A stretch of DNA of 5,818 nucleotides from contig JAMBLH010000257.1 in NCBI GenBank assembly GCA_023336875.1, positions 1 to 5,818 of the forward strand, given 5' to 3'. Below, piece by piece: positions 1-5,680 of this stretch (position 1 is its first letter; each line of letters opens with the position of its first letter). The translations under genes and the position numbers were made by a program. The stretch is from Actinomycetes bacterium. GTDB taxonomy: Bacteria; Actinomycetota; Acidimicrobiia; Spongiisociales; UBA5794. Under the pieces are notes generated by a model. It saw only the letters and a program-made list of their open reading frames with translations. It made no database searches and was not told where the DNA came from.

Positions 1-158
1 AGACAGACATCGGGTTCGAGCTCCCTCGCAAGTCTCACCGCCTCGCGGCCGTTCTCTGCCTGGCCGACCACTTCAATGTCGGGTTGCGCATTGAGGATCG
101 TCGACAACCCGGCACGCACGAGATGTTGATCGTCTGCAATGAGGACACGGATACTCAC
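1..158 (-). CDS. NarL/LuxR-family response regulator, N-terminal part (runs off the window)
   Basis: The minus strand from a GTG start at 158 reads 52 residues beginning MSIRVLIADDQHLVRAGL and continuing through IEVVGQAENGREAV to EPDVCL at the window edge. This is the first part of a CheY-like receiver domain. The acidic pair D9-D10 is visible. The phospho-acceptor Asp, expected about two or three residues past the edge, is cut off, as is the LuxR-type helix-turn-helix expected at the C-terminus. The GTG overlaps the stop of the upstream sensor kinase in a GTGA tetranucleotide, and a GGAG lies 7 bases upstream (minus strand of 166-169), so translation is probably coupled. In this family the regulator takes phosphate from the DesK-like kinase and then binds DNA in the cytoplasm. 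The divergent MMPL gene is a plausible target (inference). Family assignment is secure, targets are unknown. Confidence 0.93.
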   Translation of the reverse strand, partial: MSIRVLIADDQHLVRAGLSTILNAQPDIEVVGQAENGREAVRLARELEPDVC

Positions 159-1375
159 GTGGTCGCTCCATATCTCGGGACCACTGCGTCGACTCTCCAC
201 CCATCAACGGGTCCCGGTCCGGCTTCGAAGGAGCCGCCAAGGAGAATCGCTCGCTCCTTCATCCCAACAATCCCGTATCCAGGCGCGCCAGTGCTCCCCG
301 AGGTGTCACCGTTGTCGTTCACCGTCAGGTGCACCGTCTTTGCATCAGCGACAACACCCACGTCGATCCGGGTTGCATTGCGGGCATGGCGCACAGCGTT
401 CGTGATTGACTCCTGGGCAAGGCGGTAGATCGCAGCGTCCACCGCTGGGGTAAGACTCTCGAAGTCACCCGACAGATCAACTGCGATCGTGGGGGTGTCT
501 CCTGCGCTCATTGCAAGCCGTTCAATGTCCGCAACGCCGCGTTGAGGGGACAGGTCGACAGTGTCATCGTCGCGCAATGCTCCGACCATCTGGCGCATCT
601 CGGCAAGGGTGCGGCTCGCCTCCTCCTCGATCACCTGCAGTGCGTCTGCTGCAGCCTCGGGATGAGATGCAGCGATTGTATGCCCCGCCTGGGCCTGGAT
701 CACGATCGCGGACACATGGTGGGCAACGGTGTCGTGGAGTTCACGGGCCAACTGCTCTCGCTCGAGCAGCTTTGCCTTGTAGATCTCATTGGCCCTGGCG
801 CTCGTCTCATATCGCACGAGTGCCCCGATCGCCGCGGGGAGGATGAGGAACAGAGAGCTACCGATGACAGCCTCAAGAACTATGTTGGGTGTGGGATCGG
901 TGAGTATCGACGCGGCACTCGCGATTGCGGCCGTCACCAGCATGATCCCCATCCCAATGGCGGCATCGCGTCCCGACCCCCAACGAAACAATGAGTAAGG
1001 CAATAGGGCCACGAATACGGACACATAGAGCCCGACATCACCTGCGTCCGAGACGAAGGCAGCGATGTTCACGATGTTGAGCACCCCGAACGTCAGGGCG
1101 ACAACAGCCAGCGGGTGCGTCCGGCGCCACAGCAAACCGATGATCATCGCGATCGCCAGGGCAAGCGCAAGCGGCTGCCATACCACGTCATCCCTCAACA
1201 CTGCTTCGAGTATCGCAATGGATACGAGGACACCCACAAGCACCCAGTCCCTCCACACCCGCACCGGCGGGTTCGGGACACGGGGCTGGGCAAGCAGCGA
1301 GCGGATCGAGTCTCTCATCGCGCTCATGGTAGAGAGCAGGTGCCAATGGCGCATCAGCCGAAAGGACAGTTGCAA
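155..1375 (-). CDS. DesK/NarX-type sensor histidine kinase, membrane-bound
   Basis: The product has 406 residues if the TTG start is used. The N-terminal half has about six hydrophobic segments (roughly 44-61, 66-83, 88-107, 112-131, 138-158, 165-187), with no large extracytoplasmic domain, so the signal is probably sensed in or at the membrane. A HisKA_3 dimerisation domain follows, with H-box RELHDTVAHH and phospho-acceptor H214. The HATPase_c domain has N-box QESITNAVRH (321-330), G1-like NDNGD (353-357) and G2-like GYGIVGMKER (366-375). It should autophosphorylate H214 and pass phosphate to the overlapping NarL-type regulator. Start choice: TTG at 1375 has a GAAGGAG five bases upstream (minus strand of 1381-1387). 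The internal ATGs at 1354, 1327 and 1318 lack a clear ribosome binding site, although ATG 1327 or 1318 would give a more usual N-terminus. It is divergent from the MMPL transporter. Confidence 0.93.
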   Translation of the reverse strand: MQLSFRLMRHWHLLSTMSAMRDSIRSLLAQPRVPNPPVRVWRDWVLVGVLVSIAILEAVLRDDVVWQPLALALAIAMIIGLLWRRTHPLAVVALTFGVLNIVNIAAFVSDAGDVGLYVSVFVALLPYSLFRWGSGRDAAIGMGIMLVTAAIASAASILTDPTPNIVLEAVIGSSLFLILPAAIGALVRYETSARANEIYKAKLLEREQLARELHDTVAHHVSAIVIQAQAGHTIAASHPEAAADALQVIEEEASRTLAEMRQMVGALRDDDTVDLSPQRGVADIERLAMSAGDTPTIAVDLSGDFESLTPAVDAAIYRLAQESITNAVRHARNATRIDVGVVADAKTVHLTVNDNGDTSGSTGAPGYGIVGMKERAILLGGSFEAGPGPVDGWRVDAVVPRYGATT

Positions 1376-1380
1376 GATGG

Positions 1381-1387
1381 CTCCTTC
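1381..1387 (-). promoter_or_regulatory. Ribosome binding site of the sensor kinase
   Basis: The minus strand reads GAAGGAG, five bases before a TTG codon at 1375. It is the only strong Shine-Dalgarno match near any candidate start of the kinase, and it supports the unusual TTG start over the downstream ATGs. Confidence 0.55.
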
Positions 1388-1462
1388 GGCCAGGGAACTT
1401 CAAGCCTTTTGCCTGATGTGACCTGGACCGCAATGCGACACGATGGCACCCATCCACTCTCC

Positions 1463-1470
1463 AAGGAAGG
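1463..1470 (+). promoter_or_regulatory. Ribosome binding site of the MMPL transporter
   Basis: AAGGAAGG lies seven bases upstream of the ATG at 1478. The frame is open much further upstream, but that extension lies antisense to the kinase gene, so this site decides the start. Confidence 0.8.
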
Positions 1471-1477
1471 GTCCATC

Positions 1478-3763
1478 ATGAATCAATCAACAACCTCGAG
1501 CCGTGCCGAGCGCACCACGCTGTCACGATCGCTCCACCGTCTCGGAATGTTCTCGGCGCGCAAGCCCTGGACCGTCATCAGTGTGTGGCTCCTCGCATCT
1601 GCACTTGTAATCGGCGCAGCAGGCATGTTCGGTCAGGAACTCGAAGACAGCCTTGAAGCACCAGGTGTCGACTCGCAGCTCGCTACCGAGATGCTGACGG
1701 CCGCAAGGTCAGATTCAGCTGGGCTCACTGCACAGGTGGTGGTCACCCCGAGTGATGGGCGATCGTTCTTCGACTCCCCAGCTGCCCGTGCCGACCTCAG
1801 GATCGTCCAGGCATCCGTTGCTGGTCTGCCCAACGTGATTGGAACCACCGACCCCGCCGGGGCGCTCGCCGAAGGACCCGAGGCGGCACTGGCAAGCGGA
1901 ACTGTGTCGCCAGATGGGCAGGTCGCGCTCATCCGCGTCCAATACCCGGTGGTCGATGACCTCAGCGTCGTCGACCTCGACAACCTCAAGGACCTACGCG
2001 GCGAATTCGCTGACAGTGCAGCCGTACAGGTGGAACTCAATGGCGACCTGTTCTTCTCCTTCGAGGAAGCGGAATCCAGCGCCACAGAGATGATCGGCAT
2101 CGTCGCTGCGGTCATCATCCTCCTTGTTGCATTCGGATCGCTCATAGCAATGGGTCTCCCCATCGGGATGGCCATGTTCGGCCTTGCTGTCGGCATCAGT
2201 TCCATGTCGCTTATCGCCTACTTCATCGACGTACCCAGCTGGGCTCCACAGCTTGCAGCGATGATCGGCCTCGGTGTAGGGATTGACTATGCCCTGTTCC
2301 TTGTCACCCGTCACCGCGAATTCCTCGCACGTGGCATGACCATCCAAGAATCTGCAGGCCGCGCGGTTGCAACATCAGGCCAGGCTGTGATCTTCGCCGG
2401 AGGCACGGTCATGATCGCCATCCTCGGACTCTCCGTTGCTGGTGTGCCATCCATCACCGCTGCTGGCATTGCGATCTCACTCGTTGTGCTCATCATGGTG
2501 GTTGCATCCATCACACTGTTGCCTGCGTTCCTTGGACTCTCGGGGCATTGGATCAACCGCCTTGGCATCCACCGGCACCACGCAACCACCACCGGACAGG
2601 TAGGCACCCGCTGGAAGCGGTGGGGACAGCACGTTACGAGCCACGCATGGACCTACACGATCGGCACGACCGCCGTCCTGCTGGCCCTCGCTGCTCCCGT
2701 CCTTGCGCTTCGCCTCGGCTTCCCAGATGAAGGCACGCTGCCTGAATCACGCACCGAACGCCGTGCCTACGACCTGGTTGCTGAGGGCTTCGGCCCAGGC
2801 ATCAACGGCCCGCTCGTCATTGCCGTCGACGTCTCTGAGGACGATGCCGTTCTCGAGTCGCTCGTCCAGGCCATTGGCGACGACACCGGTATTGCAGCGG
2901 TCGTGGTTTCGGACGTCAACACAGACGCAGGAGTCGCCACATTGGTTGCATTCCCGAACACCGCTCCCCAGGACGACGCCACCCTCGAGACAATCAAACG
3001 TCTCAGAGCCGACGTGTTCCCACCCGTGCTCGAGACCAGTCCTGCGGAAGCGCACGTCGGTGGGGCAGCAGCGACCTTTGCTGACATTGCCACCCAGGTC
3101 AATAATCGACTCCCTCTATTCATAGCGGCCGTCATCGTCCTGTCATTTCTCCTGCTCACGCTGCTGTTCCGCTCGGTACTCGTACCGCTGAAGGCAGCAC
3201 TGTTGAACCTGCTCAGCATCGGAGCCGCATACGGCGTGCTCGTCATGGTATTCCAGTGGGGATGGGGCAAGGGCCTGATCGGACTCGAATCGACGGTACC
3301 GATCGTGTCGTTTATCCCCATGTTCATGTTTGCAATCCTCTTTGGGCTGTCAATGGACTACGAAGTGTTCCTGCTGTCCCGTGTCCGTGAGGAGTATCTG
3401 GCAACAGGCGACAACGACGCATCTGTTATCCATGGGATCGCAACAACGGCACGAGTGATCACATCGGCAGCGCTCATCATGATTGCGGTGTTCCTCGGGT
3501 TCGTCCTCGGAGATGACCCGACGATCAAGATGTTCGGTCTCGGTCTCGCAGTGGCGATCCTGATCGATGCCACCGTCGTGCGAATGATCCTGGTGCCCGC
3601 TTCGATGAAGCTGATGGGGAATGCAAACTGGTGGATTCCCCGATGGCTCGACAGGATCCTGCCGACCATCGACATTGAAGGCGAAGCTGGCCTCCCTGCC
3701 CCGGAAATGGAAGTGGACACCGCTTCTGACAACGTCGCCATCCCAGTACCCGTCTCGGTGTGA
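1478..3763 (+). CDS. MMPL-family (RND superfamily) membrane transporter
   Basis: The product has 761 residues and the two-fold architecture of bacterial MMPL exporters. A first membrane segment (about 31-50, after ARKPWTVIS) is followed by an extracytoplasmic porter domain (about 51-200) and a five-helix bundle (about 203-353). The pattern repeats with a helix near 393-411, a second porter domain (about 412-544) and a final bundle (about 546-712). Both halves carry the Asp-Tyr pair known as the proton relay of MmpL3: IGLGVGIDYALF (D270-Y271) and FGLSMDYEVF (D627-Y628). It should therefore be a proton-driven exporter of lipids, drugs or other hydrophobic compounds. The substrate cannot be told. 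The C-terminus ends in an acidic, Pro-rich tail without the long cytoplasmic domain of MmpL3. It is divergent from a sensor kinase/regulator pair that may control it (inference), and a hairpin follows its stop. Confidence 0.95.
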   Translation: MNQSTTSSRAERTTLSRSLHRLGMFSARKPWTVISVWLLASALVIGAAGMFGQELEDSLEAPGVDSQLATEMLTAARSDSAGLTAQVVVTPSDGRSFFDSPAARADLRIVQASVAGLPNVIGTTDPAGALAEGPEAALASGTVSPDGQVALIRVQYPVVDDLSVVDLDNLKDLRGEFADSAAVQVELNGDLFFSFEEAESSATEMIGIVAAVIILLVAFGSLIAMGLPIGMAMFGLAVGISSMSLIAYFIDVPSWAPQLAAMIGLGVGIDYALFLVTRHREFLARGMTIQESAGRAVATSGQAVIFAGGTVMIAILGLSVAGVPSITAAGIAISLVVLIMVVASITLLPAFLGLSGHWINRLGIHRHHATTTGQVGTRWKRWGQHVTSHAWTYTIGTTAVLLALAAPVLALRLGFPDEGTLPESRTERRAYDLVAEGFGPGINGPLVIAVDVSEDDAVLESLVQAIGDDTGIAAVVVSDVNTDAGVATLVAFPNTAPQDDATLETIKRLRADVFPPVLETSPAEAHVGGAAATFADIATQVNNRLPLFIAAVIVLSFLLLTLLFRSVLVPLKAALLNLLSIGAAYGVLVMVFQWGWGKGLIGLESTVPIVSFIPMFMFAILFGLSMDYEVFLLSRVREEYLATGDNDASVIHGIATTARVITSAALIMIAVFLGFVLGDDPTIKMFGLGLAVAILIDATVVRMILVPASMKLMGNANWWIPRWLDRILPTIDIEGEAGLPAPEMEVDTASDNVAIPVPVSV

Positions 3764-3769
3764 GCCGTT

Positions 3770-3823
3770 TCCGTTCGGAGGTGAGCAGAGGGAGTTGCTC
3801 TCGTGCACTCATCTCCGAGCGGA
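3770..3823 (+). terminator. Long hairpin after the MMPL gene, probable transcription end
   Basis: Bases 3770-3785 pair with 3808-3823 in a 16-bp stem with two G-T wobbles and no mismatch. The 22-base interior can form a further AGAG/CTCT helix. It begins seven bases after the MMPL stop. No T-run follows, so it is not a classical intrinsic terminator. Hairpins of this kind without a U-tract are common 3' ends in actinobacteria, where they may act with Rho or stabilise the mRNA end. Confidence 0.55.
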
Positions 3824-3842
3824 TTTCAGTATCTTGCGTGTA

Positions 3843-3983
3843 GTGCAACACGATTCTCAGTCATCGTCGTTTCGGACCGGCTCCCACACGACCATCGTTC
3901 TGATCCTCGCAAGTGGTGACTACCCATCAACGCTGTGGGAGGTTGCGGATTGGGCCCGAGACAACACCGAGCGCGACGAGTGA
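3843..3983 (+). CDS. Possible short ORF or gene remnant, unrecognised
   Basis: A GTG at 3843 opens 46 codons to a TGA at 3981. The C-terminal half (DYPSTLWEVADWARDN) looks protein-like with its acidic and Trp residues, while the N-terminal half is Ser/Thr-rich and unremarkable. There is no ribosome binding site before the GTG, and the same frame is open back into the MMPL gene as a shadow, so the open frame may be chance. If real, it could be the tail of a lost gene. I recognise no family. Confidence 0.15.
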   Translation: MQHDSQSSSFRTGSHTTIVLILASGDYPSTLWEVADWARDNTERDE

Positions 3984-4011
3984 CAGCGAATCGACGCTGA
4001 CTGTCAGTCAG
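3981..4011. repeat. Nested dyad symmetries between convergent ends
   Basis: CTGACTG-T-CAGTCAG at 3997-4011 is a perfect 7-bp palindrome around one base. It overlaps the stop codon of the DUF1905 gene. Overlapping it are CAGCG/CGCTG (3984-3988 with 3995-3999) and TGACAG/CTGTCA (3981-3986 with 4001-4006), which would form alternative hairpins. No T-run follows on either strand. A 3'-end structure for the DUF1905 transcript is the simplest reading. A protein-binding site is the alternative. Confidence 0.35.
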
Positions 4012-4312
4012 ATCCGAACACCGGTGACACGGTGACGTTCACCTGATCCCCGTGGTCGAGATTCTCCTTCACCCGTACCAATTTCTTGACCGGGAGGATG
4101 TAGCTGTCGTATTCGGTTGAGGGAAACAGCGATGTGCTCCACTCGGTGGCGCCGATCTTGACATCAACCTTCACCGAGCCGAAACCGTCCTTCACCGGCA
4201 CTGTGCCCTCGATCTCGTCTGACACATCGTGTGGCAAGGTGATGAACGTCCACGCAGTACCGCCGTTGCTCTGCCAGAGCCACATTTCAGAGGTGAAGGT
4301 GTACGCCGCCAT
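4004..4312 (-). CDS. DUF1905 domain protein
   Basis: The 102-residue product consists of one DUF1905 domain. It starts MAAYTFTSEMWLWQ and has the family's WTFITLP (21-27), GFGSVKV (43-49), TSLFP (60-64), YILPVKK (71-77) and GDQVNV (88-93) stretches, which match the beta-rich pattern of stand-alone members. The biochemical function of the family is not established. Some homologues carry a C-terminal YdeI/OmpD-like extension, which is absent here, and the length is normal for the short form. There is no signal peptide or membrane segment, so it is cytoplasmic. The ATG at 4312 has only a weak GGTAGAG 7 bases upstream. A TAGAG-like -10 immediately before the start could instead mean a nearly leaderless mRNA. 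The gene is convergent with the MMPL gene and stands alone. Confidence 0.88.
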   Translation of the reverse strand: MAAYTFTSEMWLWQSNGGTAWTFITLPHDVSDEIEGTVPVKDGFGSVKVDVKIGATEWSTSLFPSTEYDSYILPVKKLVRVKENLDHGDQVNVTVSPVFGSD

Positions 4313-4394
4313 CGTGCGACTCTACCGGCACCTTCTCAACAGCGAGACGAGACCCGGACCACAGGTGTTCTTGGGGAATCGCATTGAGTGTGGG

Positions 4395-4740
4395 TCAGCC
4401 GTCGACAGCTGGAAGCTCGGGAACGGTGCTTTCGCTGACCCAACCTGTGAAGAATGCCTCGAGGTTCTGGCCTGACAGCTCTTCAGCAACGGCTTGGAGG
4501 TCCTCGATCTCTGCGGTTCCGTACAGGTTGCGTTGGATGAACTCTCACAGCGTGTCGAAGAAGGCGTCCTCCCCGATCTCGAGCCTCAGCGCGTGATACA
4601 GAAGTTCTCCACGTTGCGGCGTTTCCGGCCCACTGATGGGCCAGCTCATGAGCGAGGGACAAGATCCGATATGAACTCGATATTGGACCTCACACGATCA
4701 CGGTATTGGAGTGTCGTCCACTCCATCGATTCGGCGGCTG
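4395..4740 (-). pseudogene. Broken M1-family (aminopeptidase N-like) zinc metallopeptidase
   Basis: Three segments on the minus strand follow the order of an M1 peptidase but are not in one frame. The first (about 4740-4660) reads ESMEWTTLQYRDR, which resembles the GAMEN substrate-binding motif region. The second, in another frame (4656-4621), reads LAHELAHQWAGN, the HExxH zinc motif with both His and the Glu intact. The third (4619-4395), shifted again, reads GELLYHALRLEIGEDAFF, then an in-frame TGA at about 4546, then EFIQRNLYG, AVAEELSGQNLEAFF and GWVSESTVPELP to a TGA at 4395. The roughly 70 residues that normally follow HExxH, including the third zinc ligand Glu (NEGFA-like), are missing, so an internal deletion is likely. 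The N-terminal domain is absent too. With two frameshifts, one nonsense codon and a deletion, it cannot be an active enzyme. Confidence 0.8.
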
Positions 4741-4756
4741 TGCGCGGCGAGCGACA

Positions 4757-4852
4757 AACTTCGACCCTGCCGGCCACTACTTCCGTGCCGACGTGATCAG
4801 GGTCGAAGTCGACCGGACACGTCTCGACCCCGTGATGTTCACCGAGGACTGA
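4757..4852 (+). pseudogene. Coding-like C-terminal fragment of unknown family
   Basis: In one plus-strand frame the sequence reads NFDPAGHYFRADV, then IRVEVDRTRLDP, then VMFTED and a TGA at 4850. The alternation of hydrophobic and charged residues and the GC-rich third positions look like a real protein end, more so than the antisense frame. There is no start codon with a ribosome binding site and the frame cannot be followed far upstream, where the M1 peptidase remnant begins on the other strand. It is probably the 3' scrap of a deleted gene joined to the peptidase remnant near 4740. I do not recognise the family. Confidence 0.3.
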
Positions 4853-5070
4853 TCCAGCCGTGGGGCTCCGTGCCGACGGGGGCGGCAATGCGCTTGACCG
4901 TTGACAGCGTCGGCTTTGATCCGGACTCGTGTGCGGTCAAGGCTCCTTCATATGTTCACAACCGGTTACCCACGTCATGGCCGAGTAGCACCCGGCATCC
5001 CTCCGGAGGGAGCCGCCCACCGAGAGGGCGATCGACACGATGTGGGACCTTGCATCGACGCCCCGCCCTG
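4853..5070. other. Non-coding stretch with short palindromes, no gene seen
   Basis: Open frames here are rich in Arg, Pro and Ser, as expected for chance frames in GC-rich DNA, and none has a ribosome binding site. A perfect 14-base palindrome TCCCTCCGGAGGGA lies at 4998-5011. A 5-bp hairpin (CGCCC at 5014-5018 with GGGCG at 5026-5030) follows. Together with the peptidase remnant, this looks like a decay zone left by gene loss. Confidence 0.5.
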
Positions 5071-5071
5071 A

Positions 5072-5099
5072 TTGATTAGTTGCTGACTAATGATATACT
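5072..5099 (+). promoter_or_regulatory. Sigma70-type promoter of the DUF411 lipoprotein
   Basis: TTGATT (5072-5077) and TATACT (5094-5099) are separated by 16 bases, in a conspicuously AT-rich patch within GC-rich surroundings. Transcription would start near 5106, about 50 bases before the chosen GTG start. This is the best promoter match in the window. Confidence 0.7.
5075..5091. promoter_or_regulatory. Inverted-repeat operator between -35 and -10
   Basis: ATTAGT-TGCTG-ACTAAT is a perfect 6-bp inverted repeat with a 5-base centre. It fills the spacer and touches the -35 box, so a bound dimer would block RNA polymerase. Half-site sequence and spacing resemble operators of MarR-family repressors. 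No MarR gene lies in the window, so the cognate regulator is unknown. Confidence 0.55.
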
Positions 5100-5119
5100 T
5101 GTAGGAGTGATCTCAAACG

Positions 5120-5149
5120 ATGACGAACATGCTCGTCAGGGATGGTTGA
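5120..5149 (+). CDS. Possible 9-residue leader peptide
   Basis: ATG at 5120 opens MTNMLVRDG and stops at 5147-5149, five bases before the GTG of the DUF411 lipoprotein. AGGAG (5103-5107) lies 12 bases upstream, somewhat far for a ribosome binding site, and the predicted transcription start near 5106 would leave it incomplete. It could feed ribosomes into the next start, or be chance. Confidence 0.15.
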   Translation: MTNMLVRDG

Positions 5150-5154
5150 TCGTT

Positions 5155-5667
5155 GTGAAGAAGGGAATCTGGCTCATTGTCCCTCTGCTGGGGCTATTGG
5201 GAGTGTCGGCGTGCTCAGGCAATTCCGCGACAACGGCGACTAACGCTACGACCACGACGACTGCTGCCATCGAGGCGGCAAATGCCGGCCTTGAGGGCAT
5301 GGAGTTCATCGTCCACCAGGCACCTGGTTGAGGATGCTGCGAAGGGTGGGTCGTGTACCTGCAAGAACGAGGAGCCAACATCGATCTCTCGGAAGACCCG
5401 CGGTTGGCTGAATTCAAGGCCGAGCACGGTGTTCCTGAGAGCGTTTCGTCCTGCCACACAGCGCTGATCGACGATTACGTGGTCGAGGGCCACGTCCCTG
5501 CTGGGGCGATCATCCGACTCCTGGAAGACCGCCCGAATGCCGTCGGGATTGCCCTTCCCGGGATGCCGCTGGATTCGCCGGGGATGGGTGGCGACCAGAA
5601 GTCGTGGGACGCCCTGCCCGTCTTGCTGATCCAGAACGATGGAGAGCTGGTGCCGTTCGACTTCTGA
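5155..5667 (+). CDS. DUF411 metal-binding lipoprotein with in-frame UGA at the first Cys of its CGCC motif; candidate selenoprotein
   Basis: From GTG at 5155 the frame reads MKKGIWLIVPLLGLLGVSAC, a lipoprotein signal peptide with lipobox VSAC (lipidated C20). A Thr/Ala-rich linker (about 21-44) and a DUF411 domain (about 48-170) follow. One TGA interrupts it at codon 59 (5329-5331) in the context HQAPG-TGA-GCCEGWVVYL. Family members have CGCC here, so TGA replaces exactly the first Cys. The same frame then runs intact through VPESVSSCHTA (C100), EGHVPAG, PGMP (135-138) and SPGM (141-144) to a TGA at 5665. With selenocysteine inserted, the product is a 170-residue UGCC (UxxC) protein. DUF411 proteins occur in copper and other metal-resistance loci and bind metal through their cysteines. 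The alternative is a one-base nonsense mutation. A reinitiated product from GTG 5353 would lack the signal peptide and the motif. The gene has its own promoter and operator. Confidence 0.7.
5338..5363 (+). promoter_or_regulatory. Candidate bacterial SECIS hairpin downstream of the in-frame UGA
   Basis: TGC (5338-5340) pairs with GCA (5361-5363). After a GAA bulge, GGGTG (5344-5348) pairs with TACCT (5356-5360, with two G-T wobbles) and closes a 7-base loop GGTCGTG. The loop begins with GG, 17 bases after the UGA. Known bacterial SECIS elements have a short stem, a small apical loop with an early G, and similar spacing. The stem is weak, so this is suggestive only. Confidence 0.4.
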
Positions 5668-5680
5668 CCGCCGGATCGAG

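Larger units (their letters stand above)
1376..1477. promoter_or_regulatory. Divergent intergenic region between sensor kinase and MMPL transporter
   Basis: About 100 bases separate the two divergent starts, so promoters for both genes should lie here unless they extend into the coding regions. I see no convincing -35/-10 pair on either strand. A short inverted repeat GATGG-CAC-CCATC sits at 1442-1454, just before the MMPL ribosome binding site. A cis-element for the response regulator would be expected here, but none can be named from sequence alone. Confidence 0.4.

Noticed and set aside
1115..1477. N-terminal extension of the MMPL frame upstream of 1478.
   Set aside because: The frame is open but lies antisense to the kinase, reads as His/Arg/Pro-rich chance sequence, and lacks the good ribosome binding site found before ATG 1478.
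1633..2205. Long minus-strand open frame inside the MMPL gene, and similar ones at 2767-3327 and 3350-3808.
   Set aside because: They are Ser/Thr/Arg/Ala-rich or His/Asp-rich antisense shadows of the strongly supported MMPL coding frame, with no recognisable domain.
4494..4796. Plus-strand open frames of 70-120 codons across 4134-5079.
   Set aside because: They run antisense to recognisable DUF1905 and M1 peptidase sequence, or have a low-complexity Arg/Ser/Pro composition with no ribosome binding site.
5329..5331. General reassignment of UGA to an amino acid, to explain the in-frame TGA codons in the DUF411 gene and the peptidase remnant.
   Set aside because: TGA is the natural terminal stop of the kinase, MMPL, DUF1905 and DUF411 genes and of the right-edge gene. 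The peptidase remnant also has frameshifts and a deletion that recoding would not repair.
5353..5667. DUF411 gene starting at GTG 5353, after the TGA.
   Set aside because: This would omit the CGCC-equivalent motif and the signal peptide, while the same frame upstream encodes a perfect lipoprotein signal and the domain's first strand. A reinitiation product remains possible, but it is not the gene's natural start.
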